From NCBI RefSeq assembly GCF_014653155.1, contig NZ_BNAF01000005.1:124001-188000 (forward strand): a stretch of 64,000 bases of DNA, read 5' to 3'. Of the stretch, positions 23,765 to 31,915 are shown piece after piece. Source of the DNA: Sphingobacterium griseoflavum (GTDB lineage Bacteria > Bacteroidota > Bacteroidia > Sphingobacteriales > Sphingobacteriaceae). Position numbers and translations under genes: made by a program. The notes beneath the pieces are model-generated. The model saw nothing but the letters and a program-made list of their open reading frames with translations, was not told the origin of the DNA and made no database searches. Position 1 is the stretch's first letter, and each line of letters opens with the position of its first letter.

Positions 23765-26089
23765 ATGCGGAATAAAGCTATGGGGCTGTTGCTGGGATTG
23801 CTTTTTTGCACACCATTGCTACAGGCTCAACAGAAATGTACCATCCGTATGAGCGGAGTGGTCAAATCGGCGCAGGGAGAACCCTTGTTGGACGTTATTG
23901 TTCGAACCGAAGGAAATAGGACGGCAAAGACAGATGCCACCGGCAGATTTGTTTTTAACAAGCTATGTGCAGGTAGCTATCCGTTGTCGTTGTCACGTTT
24001 GGGATTTTCTTCGGAATCGTATACCATTATTTTGAGTCGGGATACGGCCTTGCTGTTGACGATGGATCCTGATGCGATACATATCCAAGATGTGGAGATC
24101 ATCGGCCAGCAGCAGGGGGGGCTTTCCAGCAGCGTCCATCGCCTTTCGGCACAGCAGATACAGGAAAATAAGGGCCAAACACTGGCGGAGTCTCTTTCTG
24201 ATATTTCGGGCGTGTCGACGATTGGCATGGGTAATAGCATCGTGAAGCCGGTGATCAACGGCTTGCACAGTAACCGAATTTTGATCATGAACAACGGGGT
24301 GCGACAGGAAGGACAGCAATGGGGCGTCGAGCATGCCCCGGAGATCGATCCCTTTATCGCGGATCGCTTGGAAGTAATCAAAGGAGCGCAAGGTGTGCGC
24401 TATGGCGCCGATGCATTGGGGGGTGTGGTGCTCGTGACGCCAGCTGGCATCAACATGGATAAGGCTTTGAGCGGTAATTTTGACCTCTTAGGGCGTAGTA
24501 ATGGACGAGGTGGCATGATGCAGGGAAGCCTAGAGGGCATCGTAAAAAGTATCCCGCAGCTGGGCTGGCGGGTACAAGCATCGGCGAAGAAGATCGGCGA
24601 CTATGAGACGCCTGACTATGTGGTGGGCAATACCGGCGTGGAAGAGCTGAACTATAGCGGTGCTCTGACCTATAAGTGGAACAAAAACGCGTTGGAAGCC
24701 TTCTATAGTCATTTCGGTACGACACTGGGGATTTTTCGTGGGGCGCATATCGGCACCGTAGCGGATATTGAGGCGCGTATAGCACATGGACGCCCGTTTG
24801 AGGAGTATGATTTCAGCTATACGATCGAAGCGCCTCGACAACGGGTAAGCCATGAATTAGCGAAGCTGAAGTGGACCCATACTTTTAATGCCGATAGAAG
24901 CTTGGACGTACAATATGGTTTTCAGCGCAACCATCGTCGGGAATATGATGTCCGTCGGGTGGAATCTGACGATTTGCCGATGGCGGATATGGTACTAAGC
25001 GCACAAACCTTGGACGTCGTGCTGAAGCAGAAGAATAGCTCCTTTGGTGTGCAGTCACTCATACAGATCAACAACAATACGCCGGGCACAGGTACGACGC
25101 CTATTATTCCGAACTTCGATAGCTATAATTTAGGGCTTTTTGCAATTCACCAGTTCCATATCGGACGCCTCCATGCCGAAGCAGGGGGGCGCTACGATTT
25201 CAAATACCTGGATGTTGCCGGTTATCGTTACCGGCGCGATGCCGTAAACGAAGATGGCAGCATTGAGCAATATCTGCTCACCGATACCCGGCGTTTTCAC
25301 AATGCCTCCGGAACGGTAGGAGTCCTCTATCACATGACGCCGCGGTTAAGCTGGAAAAGTAATATCGGTTTAGCTTGGCGAGCACCGTCGGCCAATGAGT
25401 TGTACAGTGATGGGTTGCACCATGGCAGTGCAACTTACGAGTTGGGCGATCAGAATCTTCGAAGCGAAAAGGGTTTAAAATGGATAAATACCTTGATTTG
25501 GAATACCGATCGCTTAACGGTCACTGCAGATCTGTATGCGCAGTTGCTTTACGATTACATCTATGCGCAGCCTAATCCGGATTCGGTGAGGCAGACGATA
25601 CGCGGTACATTTCCGCTCTTCGTCTCCCAGCAACATGATGCCCTTTTTTATGGTGCCGACCTGAAGCTCACCTACCAGCTCACCCACAAGTTGCAGTATG
25701 AAGCGACGGCTTCGCTTATCCGTGCGAAGAACATCATGTTAAATACGTATCTGCCCTATATTCCGTCGGATAGATTTCAACAGGGCATTTCGTATGCCTG
25801 GCTTGGAGAAGACCAACCGCATAGCTATGTGAAGTTGGTACACCGTTTTGTGGCACGTCAAAGCCGCTACGAAGCAAACAGCGATTATGCTGCCCCGCCA
25901 CCTGCCTATCATCTGATCGATTTTGTGGCAAGCAAGCAGTTTGATCTTGCATCCGGAAGACAGTTTAATATGCTTTTTTCTGTAGACAACGTATGCAATA
26001 CCGCATACAAAGATTACATGGACCGTTTGCGCTACTTTACGCACCAAATGGGCCGAAATTTCAATTTAAAATTATCTTATCAATTCTAA
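23765..26089 (+). CDS. TonB-dependent outer-membrane receptor, probable metal/metallophore uptake
   Basis: 774 residues with a signal peptide (~1-21, LLQAQ), a short carboxypeptidase-regulatory-like domain (~25-105), a plug domain (~120-225) and a 22-strand type barrel ending KLSYQF. Plug signatures are VHRLSAQQIQENKGQTLAES, NGLHSNRILIMNNGVRQEG and IEVIKGAQGVRYGADALGG-type sequence (here LEVIKGAQG). The plug segment WGVEHAPEIDPF supplies His/Glu/Asp residues as in ZnuD-like zinc receptors. At 774 residues it is far shorter than the SusC proteins here and has no SusD partner. The His-rich proteins on both sides support a metal cargo, with zinc the best guess. Heme or a siderophore cannot be excluded. 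Confidence 0.85.
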   Translation: MRNKAMGLLLGLLFCTPLLQAQQKCTIRMSGVVKSAQGEPLLDVIVRTEGNRTAKTDATGRFVFNKLCAGSYPLSLSRLGFSSESYTIILSRDTALLLTMDPDAIHIQDVEIIGQQQGGLSSSVHRLSAQQIQENKGQTLAESLSDISGVSTIGMGNSIVKPVINGLHSNRILIMNNGVRQEGQQWGVEHAPEIDPFIADRLEVIKGAQGVRYGADALGGVVLVTPAGINMDKALSGNFDLLGRSNGRGGMMQGSLEGIVKSIPQLGWRVQASAKKIGDYETPDYVVGNTGVEELNYSGALTYKWNKNALEAFYSHFGTTLGIFRGAHIGTVADIEARIAHGRPFEEYDFSYTIEAPRQRVSHELAKLKWTHTFNADRSLDVQYGFQRNHRREYDVRRVESDDLPMADMVLSAQTLDVVLKQKNSSFGVQSLIQINNNTPGTGTTPIIPNFDSYNLGLFAIHQFHIGRLHAEAGGRYDFKYLDVAGYRYRRDAVNEDGSIEQYLLTDTRRFHNASGTVGVLYHMTPRLSWKSNIGLAWRAPSANELYSDGLHHGSATYELGDQNLRSEKGLKWINTLIWNTDRLTVTADLYAQLLYDYIYAQPNPDSVRQTIRGTFPLFVSQQHDALFYGADLKLTYQLTHKLQYEATASLIRAKNIMLNTYLPYIPSDRFQQGISYAWLGEDQPHSYVKLVHRFVARQSRYEANSDYAAPPPAYHLIDFVASKQFDLASGRQFNMLFSVDNVCNTAYKDYMDRLRYFTHQMGRNFNLKLSYQF

Positions 26090-26100
26090 TGTTATTTATC

Positions 26101-26730
26101 ATGAAAAAAATTAGTTTAGTTGTTTCTTTTTTGGCTGTGTTGTTCCTAGCTCCATCTTGCTCGAAAGATGACCCTACACCCGAAGTGGATCAAGAAGAAG
26201 TAGGTACGGCAAAGCTTATATTTACGGAAGTGGAACGTGAGCAGCATGGAGACCATGCACATTATCACGACGTCGACAATCCAGAAGTGGTTTCTGTCAC
26301 GTTCTCTGGTGCCGAAATGCTGCCTCCTGTCGGGGAACATTTGCATTTGGAAGTGGGTAAGAGCTATAAACTTGAGCTAGTGGCAACGGATTTTGCGGGC
26401 CGCGAGACACAGCAGACCTTCGTCGCCCGGCCGGACATCCACCAAGCTTTCATTTTAGGCGCACCAGCCAATAGTCTGTCTTACGAATATGCTGACAAAG
26501 ATGCCGATGGCATTGCGCTGAATGTAGGTGTAACGGGCTATTTAACGGTGAATGCATTGGCCAATACATTTACCTTGAACTATGTATTGCGCCATTTGAA
26601 TGCAGGGGTGAAAGCGCGTATAACCGCTGCTGATTGGAACAATGTGAATTACAACCAGTTTACGGGCGAAAACGATCTGGATTTGAAGGTTAGCGTTCAC
26701 TTGGTTGAAGAAGGCGAGCACGATCATTAA
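26101..26730 (+). CDS. histidine-rich lipoprotein, third gene of metal-uptake-type operon
   Basis: 209 residues from the ATG at 26101. An ATG at 26089-26091 overlaps the receptor stop as TAATG and may also be used. The lipoprotein signal is MKKISLVVSFLAVLFLAPSC (Cys20). Metal-ligand clusters are HGDHAHYHDVDN (~45-56), GEHLHLEVG and a C-terminal GEHDH. The central part (~60-170) looks like one or two beta-sandwich units. It probably sits in the outer membrane and hands metal to, or captures it for, the TonB receptor encoded immediately upstream. I do not recognise a named family. The function is inferred from His content and context. Confidence 0.78.
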   Translation: MKKISLVVSFLAVLFLAPSCSKDDPTPEVDQEEVGTAKLIFTEVEREQHGDHAHYHDVDNPEVVSVTFSGAEMLPPVGEHLHLEVGKSYKLELVATDFAGRETQQTFVARPDIHQAFILGAPANSLSYEYADKDADGIALNVGVTGYLTVNALANTFTLNYVLRHLNAGVKARITAADWNNVNYNQFTGENDLDLKVSVHLVEEGEHDH

Positions 26731-26806
26731 CTAGGACATGCCTTTTCTAGGTTTTGATCAAGAAAAGTGCGTAGCTCGCGTGCGAAAATAATATTTTTAA
26801 AAAAGA

Positions 26807-26836
26807 TTTGATCTACGCTAAAAAGTGTTATTTTTG
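26807..26836 (+). promoter_or_regulatory. Bacteroidota-type promoter of tRNA-Arg(CCG)
   Basis: TTTG at 26807-26810, 18-nt spacer, TATTTTTG at 26829-26836, 8 nt before the mature tRNA 5' end. It has the same 18-nt spacing as the tRNA-Ser promoter at 2917. Confidence 0.65.
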
Positions 26837-26844
26837 CACGCAAA

Positions 26845-26916
26845 GTTCCCGTAGTTCAATGGATAGAATTTCAGATTCCGGTTCTGACGATGTGGGTTCG
26901 ACCCCCGCCGGGAACA
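26845..26916 (+). tRNA. tRNA-Arg, anticodon CCG (reads CGG)
   Basis: Acceptor GTTCCCG/CGGGAAC with discriminator A; anticodon stem TCAGA/TCTGA enclosing TTCCGGT, giving CCG; T arm GTGGG-TTCGACC-CCCGC with one U-G pair. CCA is not encoded. A terminator follows 9 nt later. Confidence 0.95.
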
Positions 26917-26924
26917 CTCAAAAT

Positions 26925-26957
26925 AAAGGTTTCAGCCAGTTCTGAAGCCTTTTTTTG
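26925..26957 (+). terminator. Rho-independent terminator of tRNA-Arg(CCG)
   Basis: Stem GGTTTCAG (26928-26935) pairs with CTGAAGCC (26942-26949), one G-U pair, followed by a run of seven T residues. Confidence 0.8.
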
Positions 26958-26993
26958 TAATCGATTTACAAAACTTTCCGGGGTAGAAAGTTG

Positions 26994-27043
26994 CTGCAAT
27001 AAAAAGGTCAGGTGCTTACAAGCACCTGACCTTTTTATTGCAG
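26994..27043. terminator. 24-bp perfect inverted repeat, bidirectional terminator
   Basis: Left arm 26994-27017 and right arm 27020-27043 are exact complements over 24 bp with only two bases between. The arms contain AAAAAGG and CCTTTTT, so either strand gives a stem followed by U-rich sequence. It lies 17 nt past the stop of the minus-strand OmpA gene and most simply terminates it. The perfect length is unusual and could also be a cruciform or processing site. Confidence 0.75.
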
Positions 27044-27059
27044 GGAATAGGCCGTCTGC

Positions 27060-27941
27060 CTAGAGCTCGCCACCGGTGGTATCTGTTGATGATTCCGGTG
27101 CTTTGTCAATCAATTCCATAAACTGATCCAGTTTTGGCGTAATGATAATCTGCGTGCGACGGTTTCGAGCTTTTCCATCAGGTGTACTGTTGTCGGCGAT
27201 AGGGTTATATTGCCCACGTCCACCTGCTGTTAACCTTTTCGGATCAACCCCATATTGATTTTGCAAGGCTTGTACGACAGACGAAGCACGAAGGGTACTC
27301 AAATCCCAGTTGTTACGGATATTGGTTTTTGAAATCGGATCAGCATCCGTATTCCCTTCAATCAAGACCTCGTAATCTTTATAATCTTGAATGATTTTCG
27401 CAATCTTGCTAAGCGTCTCGCCAGCCTGATCGGAAATTTCGTAACTGCCGGATCTGTACAGCATGTTGTCTGATAGCGAAATGTACACAACACCTTTCAG
27501 TACCTTTACATCCACATCGCGAAGTTCCTCACGGCTTAAGGATCGGGTTAGGTTATTGGTAAGTACAAGATTCAATGAATCACTTTTGTTTTTCGTGTTC
27601 ACCAAATGTTGGATGTACTTGTTGGATGCATTGATTTCATCGACCAGTTTGGAGATGTTCGCATTGCCTTGGCTATTTTGATTGATACTCATGTCCAACG
27701 TGCCTTGAAGTCGTGCCAATGCTTCTTTTAACGATGCGTTGTTCTTCCGTTCATACTCCAGCTGATCTTCTAGACTTTTGATCTTTGCTCTGGCTTCGGT
27801 CAAATCCATTTGACCTTTTTGATACTGCGCCGCCAAATCTTGATGCTGCATTTGCAAGGTGGCATATTTTTTATTGCTTACACAGCTGGCCAGTAATAAG
27901 CCAGATAGCAATATCCCTATGGTAATTATTCTTCTATTCAT
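27060..27941 (-). CDS. OmpA-family peptidoglycan-associated lipoprotein with coiled coil
   Basis: 293 residues. The lipoprotein signal is MNRRIITIGILLSGLLLASC (Cys20). Residues ~25-90 form a heptad-rich coiled coil (DLTEARAKIKSLEDQLEYER). The OmpA-like domain occupies ~155-275, with GNTDADPISKTNIRNNWDLS and the arginine-rich peptidoglycan-binding end (RNRRTQIIITP). Such proteins anchor the outer membrane to the cell wall. It is a single gene with its own promoter (TACTTTTG on the minus strand at 27974-27981) and ends at the long inverted repeat 26994-27043. Confidence 0.9.
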   Translation of the reverse strand: MNRRIITIGILLSGLLLASCVSNKKYATLQMQHQDLAAQYQKGQMDLTEARAKIKSLEDQLEYERKNNASLKEALARLQGTLDMSINQNSQGNANISKLVDEINASNKYIQHLVNTKNKSDSLNLVLTNNLTRSLSREELRDVDVKVLKGVVYISLSDNMLYRSGSYEISDQAGETLSKIAKIIQDYKDYEVLIEGNTDADPISKTNIRNNWDLSTLRASSVVQALQNQYGVDPKRLTAGGRGQYNPIADNSTPDGKARNRRTQIIITPKLDQFMELIDKAPESSTDTTGGEL

Positions 27942-27973
27942 TGTATGATAGCGTGTTTATAGAAGTAAAGTTA

Positions 27974-27981
27974 CAAAAGTA
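27974..27981 (-). promoter_or_regulatory. -7 element of the OmpA-family gene
   Basis: Minus strand TACTTTTG, matching TAnnTTTG, about 33 nt upstream of the start codon. A TTG lies 17 nt further upstream as a weak -33 element. Confidence 0.5.
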
Positions 27982-28086
27982 ATGCCTAAACAGAATGGCA
28001 ACAATTATTAATTATTGTTAAATAATAAATTAATTAGGATATATAGCGTGTGAGTGGAGCTTTTCCAATTCCCCATGCTCATTAAA

Positions 28087-28117
28087 CAAAAAAATGCGCA
28101 ACCTTTGAGTTGCGCAT
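28087..28117 (-). terminator. Rho-independent terminator of the sigma factor gene
   Basis: On the minus strand a 9-bp perfect stem (ATGCGCAAC at 28094-28102 with GTTGCGCAT at 28109-28117) is followed by a T tract, just after the rpoD-type stop codon. Confidence 0.85.
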
Positions 28118-28147
28118 CGCATAGCATGATACAGGCCAATAGCTGTA

Positions 28148-29008
28148 TTAGCCCAAATAAGATTTTAAAATTTTACTTCGCGAGGTATGGCGTAGGCGTT
28201 GTAGCGCTTTGTCTTTGATTTGGCGGACACGCTCTCTCGTGAGGTTAAACTTTTCTCCAATTTCTTCTAGAGACAATTGGTGATTGGTACCTAATCCGAA
28301 AAATAGCACAATGATTTCCCGTTCTCTTTCCGTTAATGTAGCAAGTGAACGTTTGATCTCTTCCGATAACGATTCATCGATTAAGATACTGTCTGTATCG
28401 GGATCCGCATTTTCCAAAACGTCCAATAAAGTGTTTTCCTCGCCCTGTACAAAGGGAGCGTCCATGGATACATGTCTTCCCGAATTGCTCAGGGTGTCAG
28501 AAACCTTGTCCACTGTCGTTTCTAAGATGTCTGCCAATTCTTCTGGAGAAGGTTCGCGCTCGTATTCCTGCTCTAATTTGGAGAACGCTTTGCTGATCTT
28601 ACTCAACGAACCTACTTGGTTCAAAGGTAAACGCACGATACGTGACTGTTCAGCAATCGCCTGCAATATAGACTGACGAATCCACCATACGGCGTAAGAA
28701 ATGAACTTGAAACCTTTTGTCTCGTCAAAACGCTTTGCTGCTTTTATTAAGCCTAAATTGCCTTCGTTGATCAAGTCACCTAGGGTGAGTCCTTGATTTT
28801 GATATTGTTTTGCAACAGAAACAACGAAACGTAGGTTGGTCTTTGTTAATTTCTCTAAAGCTACTTGATCGCCTTCGCGAATGCGTTGGGCCAAGATTAC
28901 TTCTTCCTCCGCGGTTATTAAGTCTACTTTACCAATCTCGTGCAAATACTTGTCTAGCGATTGCGATTCGCGATTGGTAATGGATTGTGTGATTTTGAGC
29001 TGTCTCAT
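28148..29008 (-). CDS. rpoD: primary RNA polymerase sigma factor, RpoD/sigma-70 (Bacteroidota type)
   Basis: 286 residues, the short form of the housekeeping sigma factor typical of Bacteroidota, lacking a long region 1.1. Region 1.2 is around [18 protein letters not shown]. Region 2 includes [21 protein letters not shown], the core-binding and -10 recognition helices ([20 protein letters not shown]) and [10 protein letters not shown]. Region 3 follows at ~150-205. Region 4.2 ends in a helix-turn-helix, with [25 protein letters not shown] and [16 protein letters not shown]. It directs transcription from the TTTG / TAnnTTTG promoters noted throughout the window. A -7-like TATTTTTG lies upstream at 29044-29051. 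Confidence 0.95.
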   Translation of the reverse strand: MRQLKITQSITNRESQSLDKYLHEIGKVDLITAEEEVILAQRIREGDQVALEKLTKTNLRFVVSVAKQYQNQGLTLGDLINEGNLGLIKAAKRFDETKGFKFISYAVWWIRQSILQAIAEQSRIVRLPLNQVGSLSKISKAFSKLEQEYEREPSPEELADILETTVDKVSDTLSNSGRHVSMDAPFVQGEENTLLDVLENADPDTDSILIDESLSEEIKRSLATLTEREREIIVLFFGLGTNHQLSLEEIGEKFNLTRERVRQIKDKALQRLRHTSRSKILKSYLG

Positions 29009-29043
29009 TTAATGTCTAAAAACCTTTCTCTTTGAAATGTTTG

Positions 29044-29051
29044 CAAAAATA
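29044..29051 (-). promoter_or_regulatory. -7 element upstream of the sigma factor gene
   Basis: Minus strand TATTTTTG (TAnnTTTG) about 36 nt before the start codon. No good TTTG -33 element is present at the usual distance. Confidence 0.4.
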
Positions 29052-29352
29052 GTAAATTCTCACGAATTAACCTTCATCTAAGTGTAAATTAATCACTCTG
29101 TATGAGGGAGTTAAGAATGGAGGAATAACGTTTTCTAAACAGCAAAAACTATTCCAATTCTCGAACCATTGTAGGAATAACGCCCATATTGAAAATTTGT
29201 TTTCACGGCGTGCAAAAACATTCGCGTTGTAACAGGTTTATTATGAAATGATTTGACTCGCAACTGCTTCAATTTTTTACAGCCTAAGAAAACTATTGTA
29301 TCGTATAATTGTTACCTCTAAAATATGGTTTAAATATAAAGTCGATCAGCTT
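29052..29352. other. intergenic region between divergent sigma factor and XRE genes
   Basis: About 300 AT-rich bases. They hold the upstream part of the sigma factor promoter and presumably the promoter of the small XRE gene, for which no clear box was found. No gene, repeat or RNA-like fold was recognised. Confidence 0.45.
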
Positions 29353-29565
29353 ATGCCTATTAGGATTCATCTCGATGACATTATGTCCCAAAAAAAGGTC
29401 TCTTTAAACGATCTAAGCCAAAAGGTTGGTATCACATTGTCCAACCTGTCCATCATAAAGAACGAAAAATCAAAAGCTATACGTCTAAGCACACTAGACG
29501 CCCTGTGTAAGGCTCTCGACTGCCAGCCTGGCGATATTATACAGTATGTGGATGACGATCAATAA
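29353..29565 (+). CDS. small XRE-family helix-turn-helix regulator
   Basis: 70 residues from the ATG at 29353. An in-frame TTG further up would add a non-conserved tail. The whole protein is a Cro/C1-type HTH: MPIRIHLDDIMSQKKVSLND, the recognition region VGITLSNLSIIKNEKSKAIR, and a final LSTLDALCKALDCQPGDII, as in the YozG-like group. Such minimal regulators usually control themselves or a membrane protein gene beside them, but here the downstream gene is fmt on the opposite strand, only 13 nt away. The target is unknown. Confidence 0.85.
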   Translation: MPIRIHLDDIMSQKKVSLNDLSQKVGITLSNLSIIKNEKSKAIRLSTLDALCKALDCQPGDIIQYVDDDQ

Positions 29566-29577
29566 AGAAATTATCCC

Positions 29578-30492
29578 TTAATCAAACCGATAGCCCCGTA
29601 AAAATTCGATCACATCCATTTTCTTTTTGCCCTCGAGTTGCAAGGTAATGAGTTGGATCGTTCCATCAAGGGTTGCAAAACGGAGGAACGTTTTTCCGTC
29701 TGTCTCATATTCACCGGCTGCTTTATCTATTTTAGGGCCTTTTTGCGCTGCAAAGATCTTCAATCCCTTACCGTTTAGTTGGGTAAATGCAGTGGGGTAG
29801 GGACTCAAACCCCTGATATGGTTGTACACGATATCGGTGCTATTGTTCCAGTCTATTTCACAATCTTCTTTGAAGATCTTGGGTGCTACCTTAAGATCAG
29901 CAACGCTGATATTCGTTTGCGGTATCGGATTTATAACGTCTTTTTTCAAGGCCTGCACAGTTTCTAGAAGAAGGCTCGCGCCCGCAAGCATCAATTTATC
30001 ATGGAGCGTACCTGCATTGTCGTCCGGCGATATGTTTACTTTCTTGGAAAACAGGATGTTACCTGTGTCTATTTCGTGTTGCAGCAAAAAAGTCGTTACC
30101 CCCGATTCTTTTTCGCCATTTATAATTGCGTGGTTTATGGGGGCAGCTCCACGATATTGGGGAAGAAGCGATGCATGTACGTTAATTGTTCCTTTGGGCG
30201 GCATGTTCCAAACAGCTTCTGGCAGCATCCGGAAAGCGACCACCACCTGTAGGTCGGCCTTATAAGAAGCTAGTTGTGTCAAAAAATCCGTACTCCGTAA
30301 CTTTTCCGGTTGGAGAACGGGAATATCGTTTGCTGCAGCAAATTTTTTCACGGCGGATTCCTGGACCTTTTGCCCACGTCCCGCAGGCTTGTCTACGGCA
30401 GTCACCACTGCCACAACATGTTCTCCAGCTTCCAACAAAGCCTGCAGTGATGCGACGGCAAAGTCGGGTGTTCCCATAAATACGATGCGCAT
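29578..30492 (-). CDS. fmt: methionyl-tRNA formyltransferase
   Basis: 304 residues. It transfers a formyl group from 10-formyl-tetrahydrofolate to methionyl-initiator tRNA in the cytosol. The N-terminal catalytic domain (~1-205) shows MRIVFMGTPDFAVASL, and the catalytic trio Asn104, His106 (GTINVHASLLPQYRGAAP) and Asp142 (HEIDTGNIL). The C-terminal oligonucleotide-binding domain (~206-304) includes IRGLSPYPTAF. Length agrees with the family (~305-315). Unlike in many bacteria, def is not next to it. It converges with the XRE gene. Confidence 0.95.
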   Translation of the reverse strand: MRIVFMGTPDFAVASLQALLEAGEHVVAVVTAVDKPAGRGQKVQESAVKKFAAANDIPVLQPEKLRSTDFLTQLASYKADLQVVVAFRMLPEAVWNMPPKGTINVHASLLPQYRGAAPINHAIINGEKESGVTTFLLQHEIDTGNILFSKKVNISPDDNAGTLHDKLMLAGASLLLETVQALKKDVINPIPQTNISVADLKVAPKIFKEDCEIDWNNSTDIVYNHIRGLSPYPTAFTQLNGKGLKIFAAQKGPKIDKAAGEYETDGKTFLRFATLDGTIQLITLQLEGKKKMDVIEFLRGYRFD

Positions 30493-30549
30493 ATATTATT
30501 CAATTTATTTAGTAATCGCGTCGGCACCCTTGTAAGTGACAAAAAATGC

Positions 30550-30557
30550 TAACTTTG
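30550..30557 (+). promoter_or_regulatory. -7 element of the permease gene
   Basis: TAACTTTG (TAnnTTTG), preceded by a TTG at 30530-30532 with a 17-nt spacer, the same spacing as the OmpA gene. It lies downstream of a GTG at 30536, which argues that translation starts later, at the TTG at 30581. Confidence 0.5.
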
Positions 30558-30580
30558 CGAAGGTACAAATTATTTTCAGG

Positions 30581-31795
30581 TTGAATTTTCCTTATTTCCT
30601 CGCTAAGCGGATCATTTTTACGGGTACTCGAACATTCTCGAAGCTTATTGTGCGGGTAACCATCGGCGCCTTGGCATTGGCCATTTCCGCTATCATCCTC
30701 TCTGTGGCTATCTTGAAAGGTTTCAAGACGGAAATTATTGATAAACAACGTGGCTTCTTTGGCGATGTGGTGATTACAAAAAATGACCTGAATGCATCTT
30801 ATGAAAATACCCCTATAAAATTAGGGAGCAAGGACCTGCAGAAAATAAAAAATATCCCCGGTGTACAGGAGATTACGCCGTTTGCCACAAAAGCCGGCAT
30901 CATGAACGTGAAAGGCGAGGTGGAGGGGGTGTTGTTGAAAGGGATAGACGGAACGTATAATCAGCAATTCCTGCAAAAAAATATTGTTAAGGGCGATACC
31001 TTGGATTTTTCGGAGAATGCGGGTACGCAGCTGTTGATTTCTACCTACTTGGCTAACCGCCTTTCGCTCGAAGTCGGGGATAAGTTTATCATGTACTTTA
31101 TACAGGAACCCATTCGGAAGAGACCGTTTACGATCCGCGGCATTTATACCACCCATTCCGAAGAATTGGATAAGACTTACGTAATTGGTTCCCTGGATCT
31201 GATCAGACGACTAAATGATTTGGACGATACGGATGTGGGCGCATACCAAGTACGCCTGCGATCTTTTGATTCGTTGGAGACGACAGCGCAGCGTATTGCA
31301 GCAGAACTACCGTTGGAGTTAAATGCATCAACCATCGTAGAACAGATGCCCGATATTTTCAATTGGCTTAACATGTTGGATATGAACGATAACATCATAT
31401 TCGTTCTCATGATGATGGTGGCGATTATCAATATGGTTTCCTCCCTGTTGATCAGTATTCTGGAGCGATCTTCTATGATTGGGGTGCTTAAGGCTTTGGG
31501 CTACGCCAATACCGGTATTCGGCAGGTTTTTTTATATGGATCATTGTACCTGATAGGAGTGGGCTTGCTTGCCGGAAACCTTATCGCCTTAAGCCTTTAT
31601 CTGTTTCAGACCTATACGCATTTCTTCGCTTTGGATCCATCCACTTATTACATTGCATACGTCCCGATGGATATAAGCTGGTACCAAGTATTAGGCTTAA
31701 ATGCGGCCGTTGCCGTTATTGGATTGCTGACGCTCTTCGTGCCGGCGATGTTGATCAGTCGCATCTCGCCGATTAAAACCATACAATTCAAGTAG
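30581..31795 (+). CDS. FtsX/LolC-type ABC transporter permease
   Basis: 404 residues if translation starts at the TTG at 30581 (LNFPYFLAKR matches the usual start of the family). A GTG at 30536 would give 419 residues but lies before the likely promoter -7 element. The topology is that of LolC/LolE: one N-terminal membrane helix (~25-45, IGALALAISAIILSVAIL), a large periplasmic MacB-like domain (~50-255) and three C-terminal helices forming the FtsX domain (~260-400; MMMVAIINMVSSLLISILER, IGVLKALGYANTGIR). These permeases extract lipoproteins from the inner membrane with a LolD ATPase. No ATPase gene is adjacent. Confidence 0.88.
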   Translation: MNFPYFLAKRIIFTGTRTFSKLIVRVTIGALALAISAIILSVAILKGFKTEIIDKQRGFFGDVVITKNDLNASYENTPIKLGSKDLQKIKNIPGVQEITPFATKAGIMNVKGEVEGVLLKGIDGTYNQQFLQKNIVKGDTLDFSENAGTQLLISTYLANRLSLEVGDKFIMYFIQEPIRKRPFTIRGIYTTHSEELDKTYVIGSLDLIRRLNDLDDTDVGAYQVRLRSFDSLETTAQRIAAELPLELNASTIVEQMPDIFNWLNMLDMNDNIIFVLMMMVAIINMVSSLLISILERSSMIGVLKALGYANTGIRQVFLYGSLYLIGVGLLAGNLIALSLYLFQTYTHFFALDPSTYYIAYVPMDISWYQVLGLNAAVAVIGLLTLFVPAMLISRISPIKTIQFK

Positions 31796-31915
31796 ATACT
31801 TTCGCTGATACTTTTTTCGCAAACGTTCAGGCGCAGGAATTGTTCCCTCTATTAGGAATTGGGCCAAATAAGTTGTAAATTCAGGTCCGTTTAACAATGT
31901 TCGTTTAACTATTGC

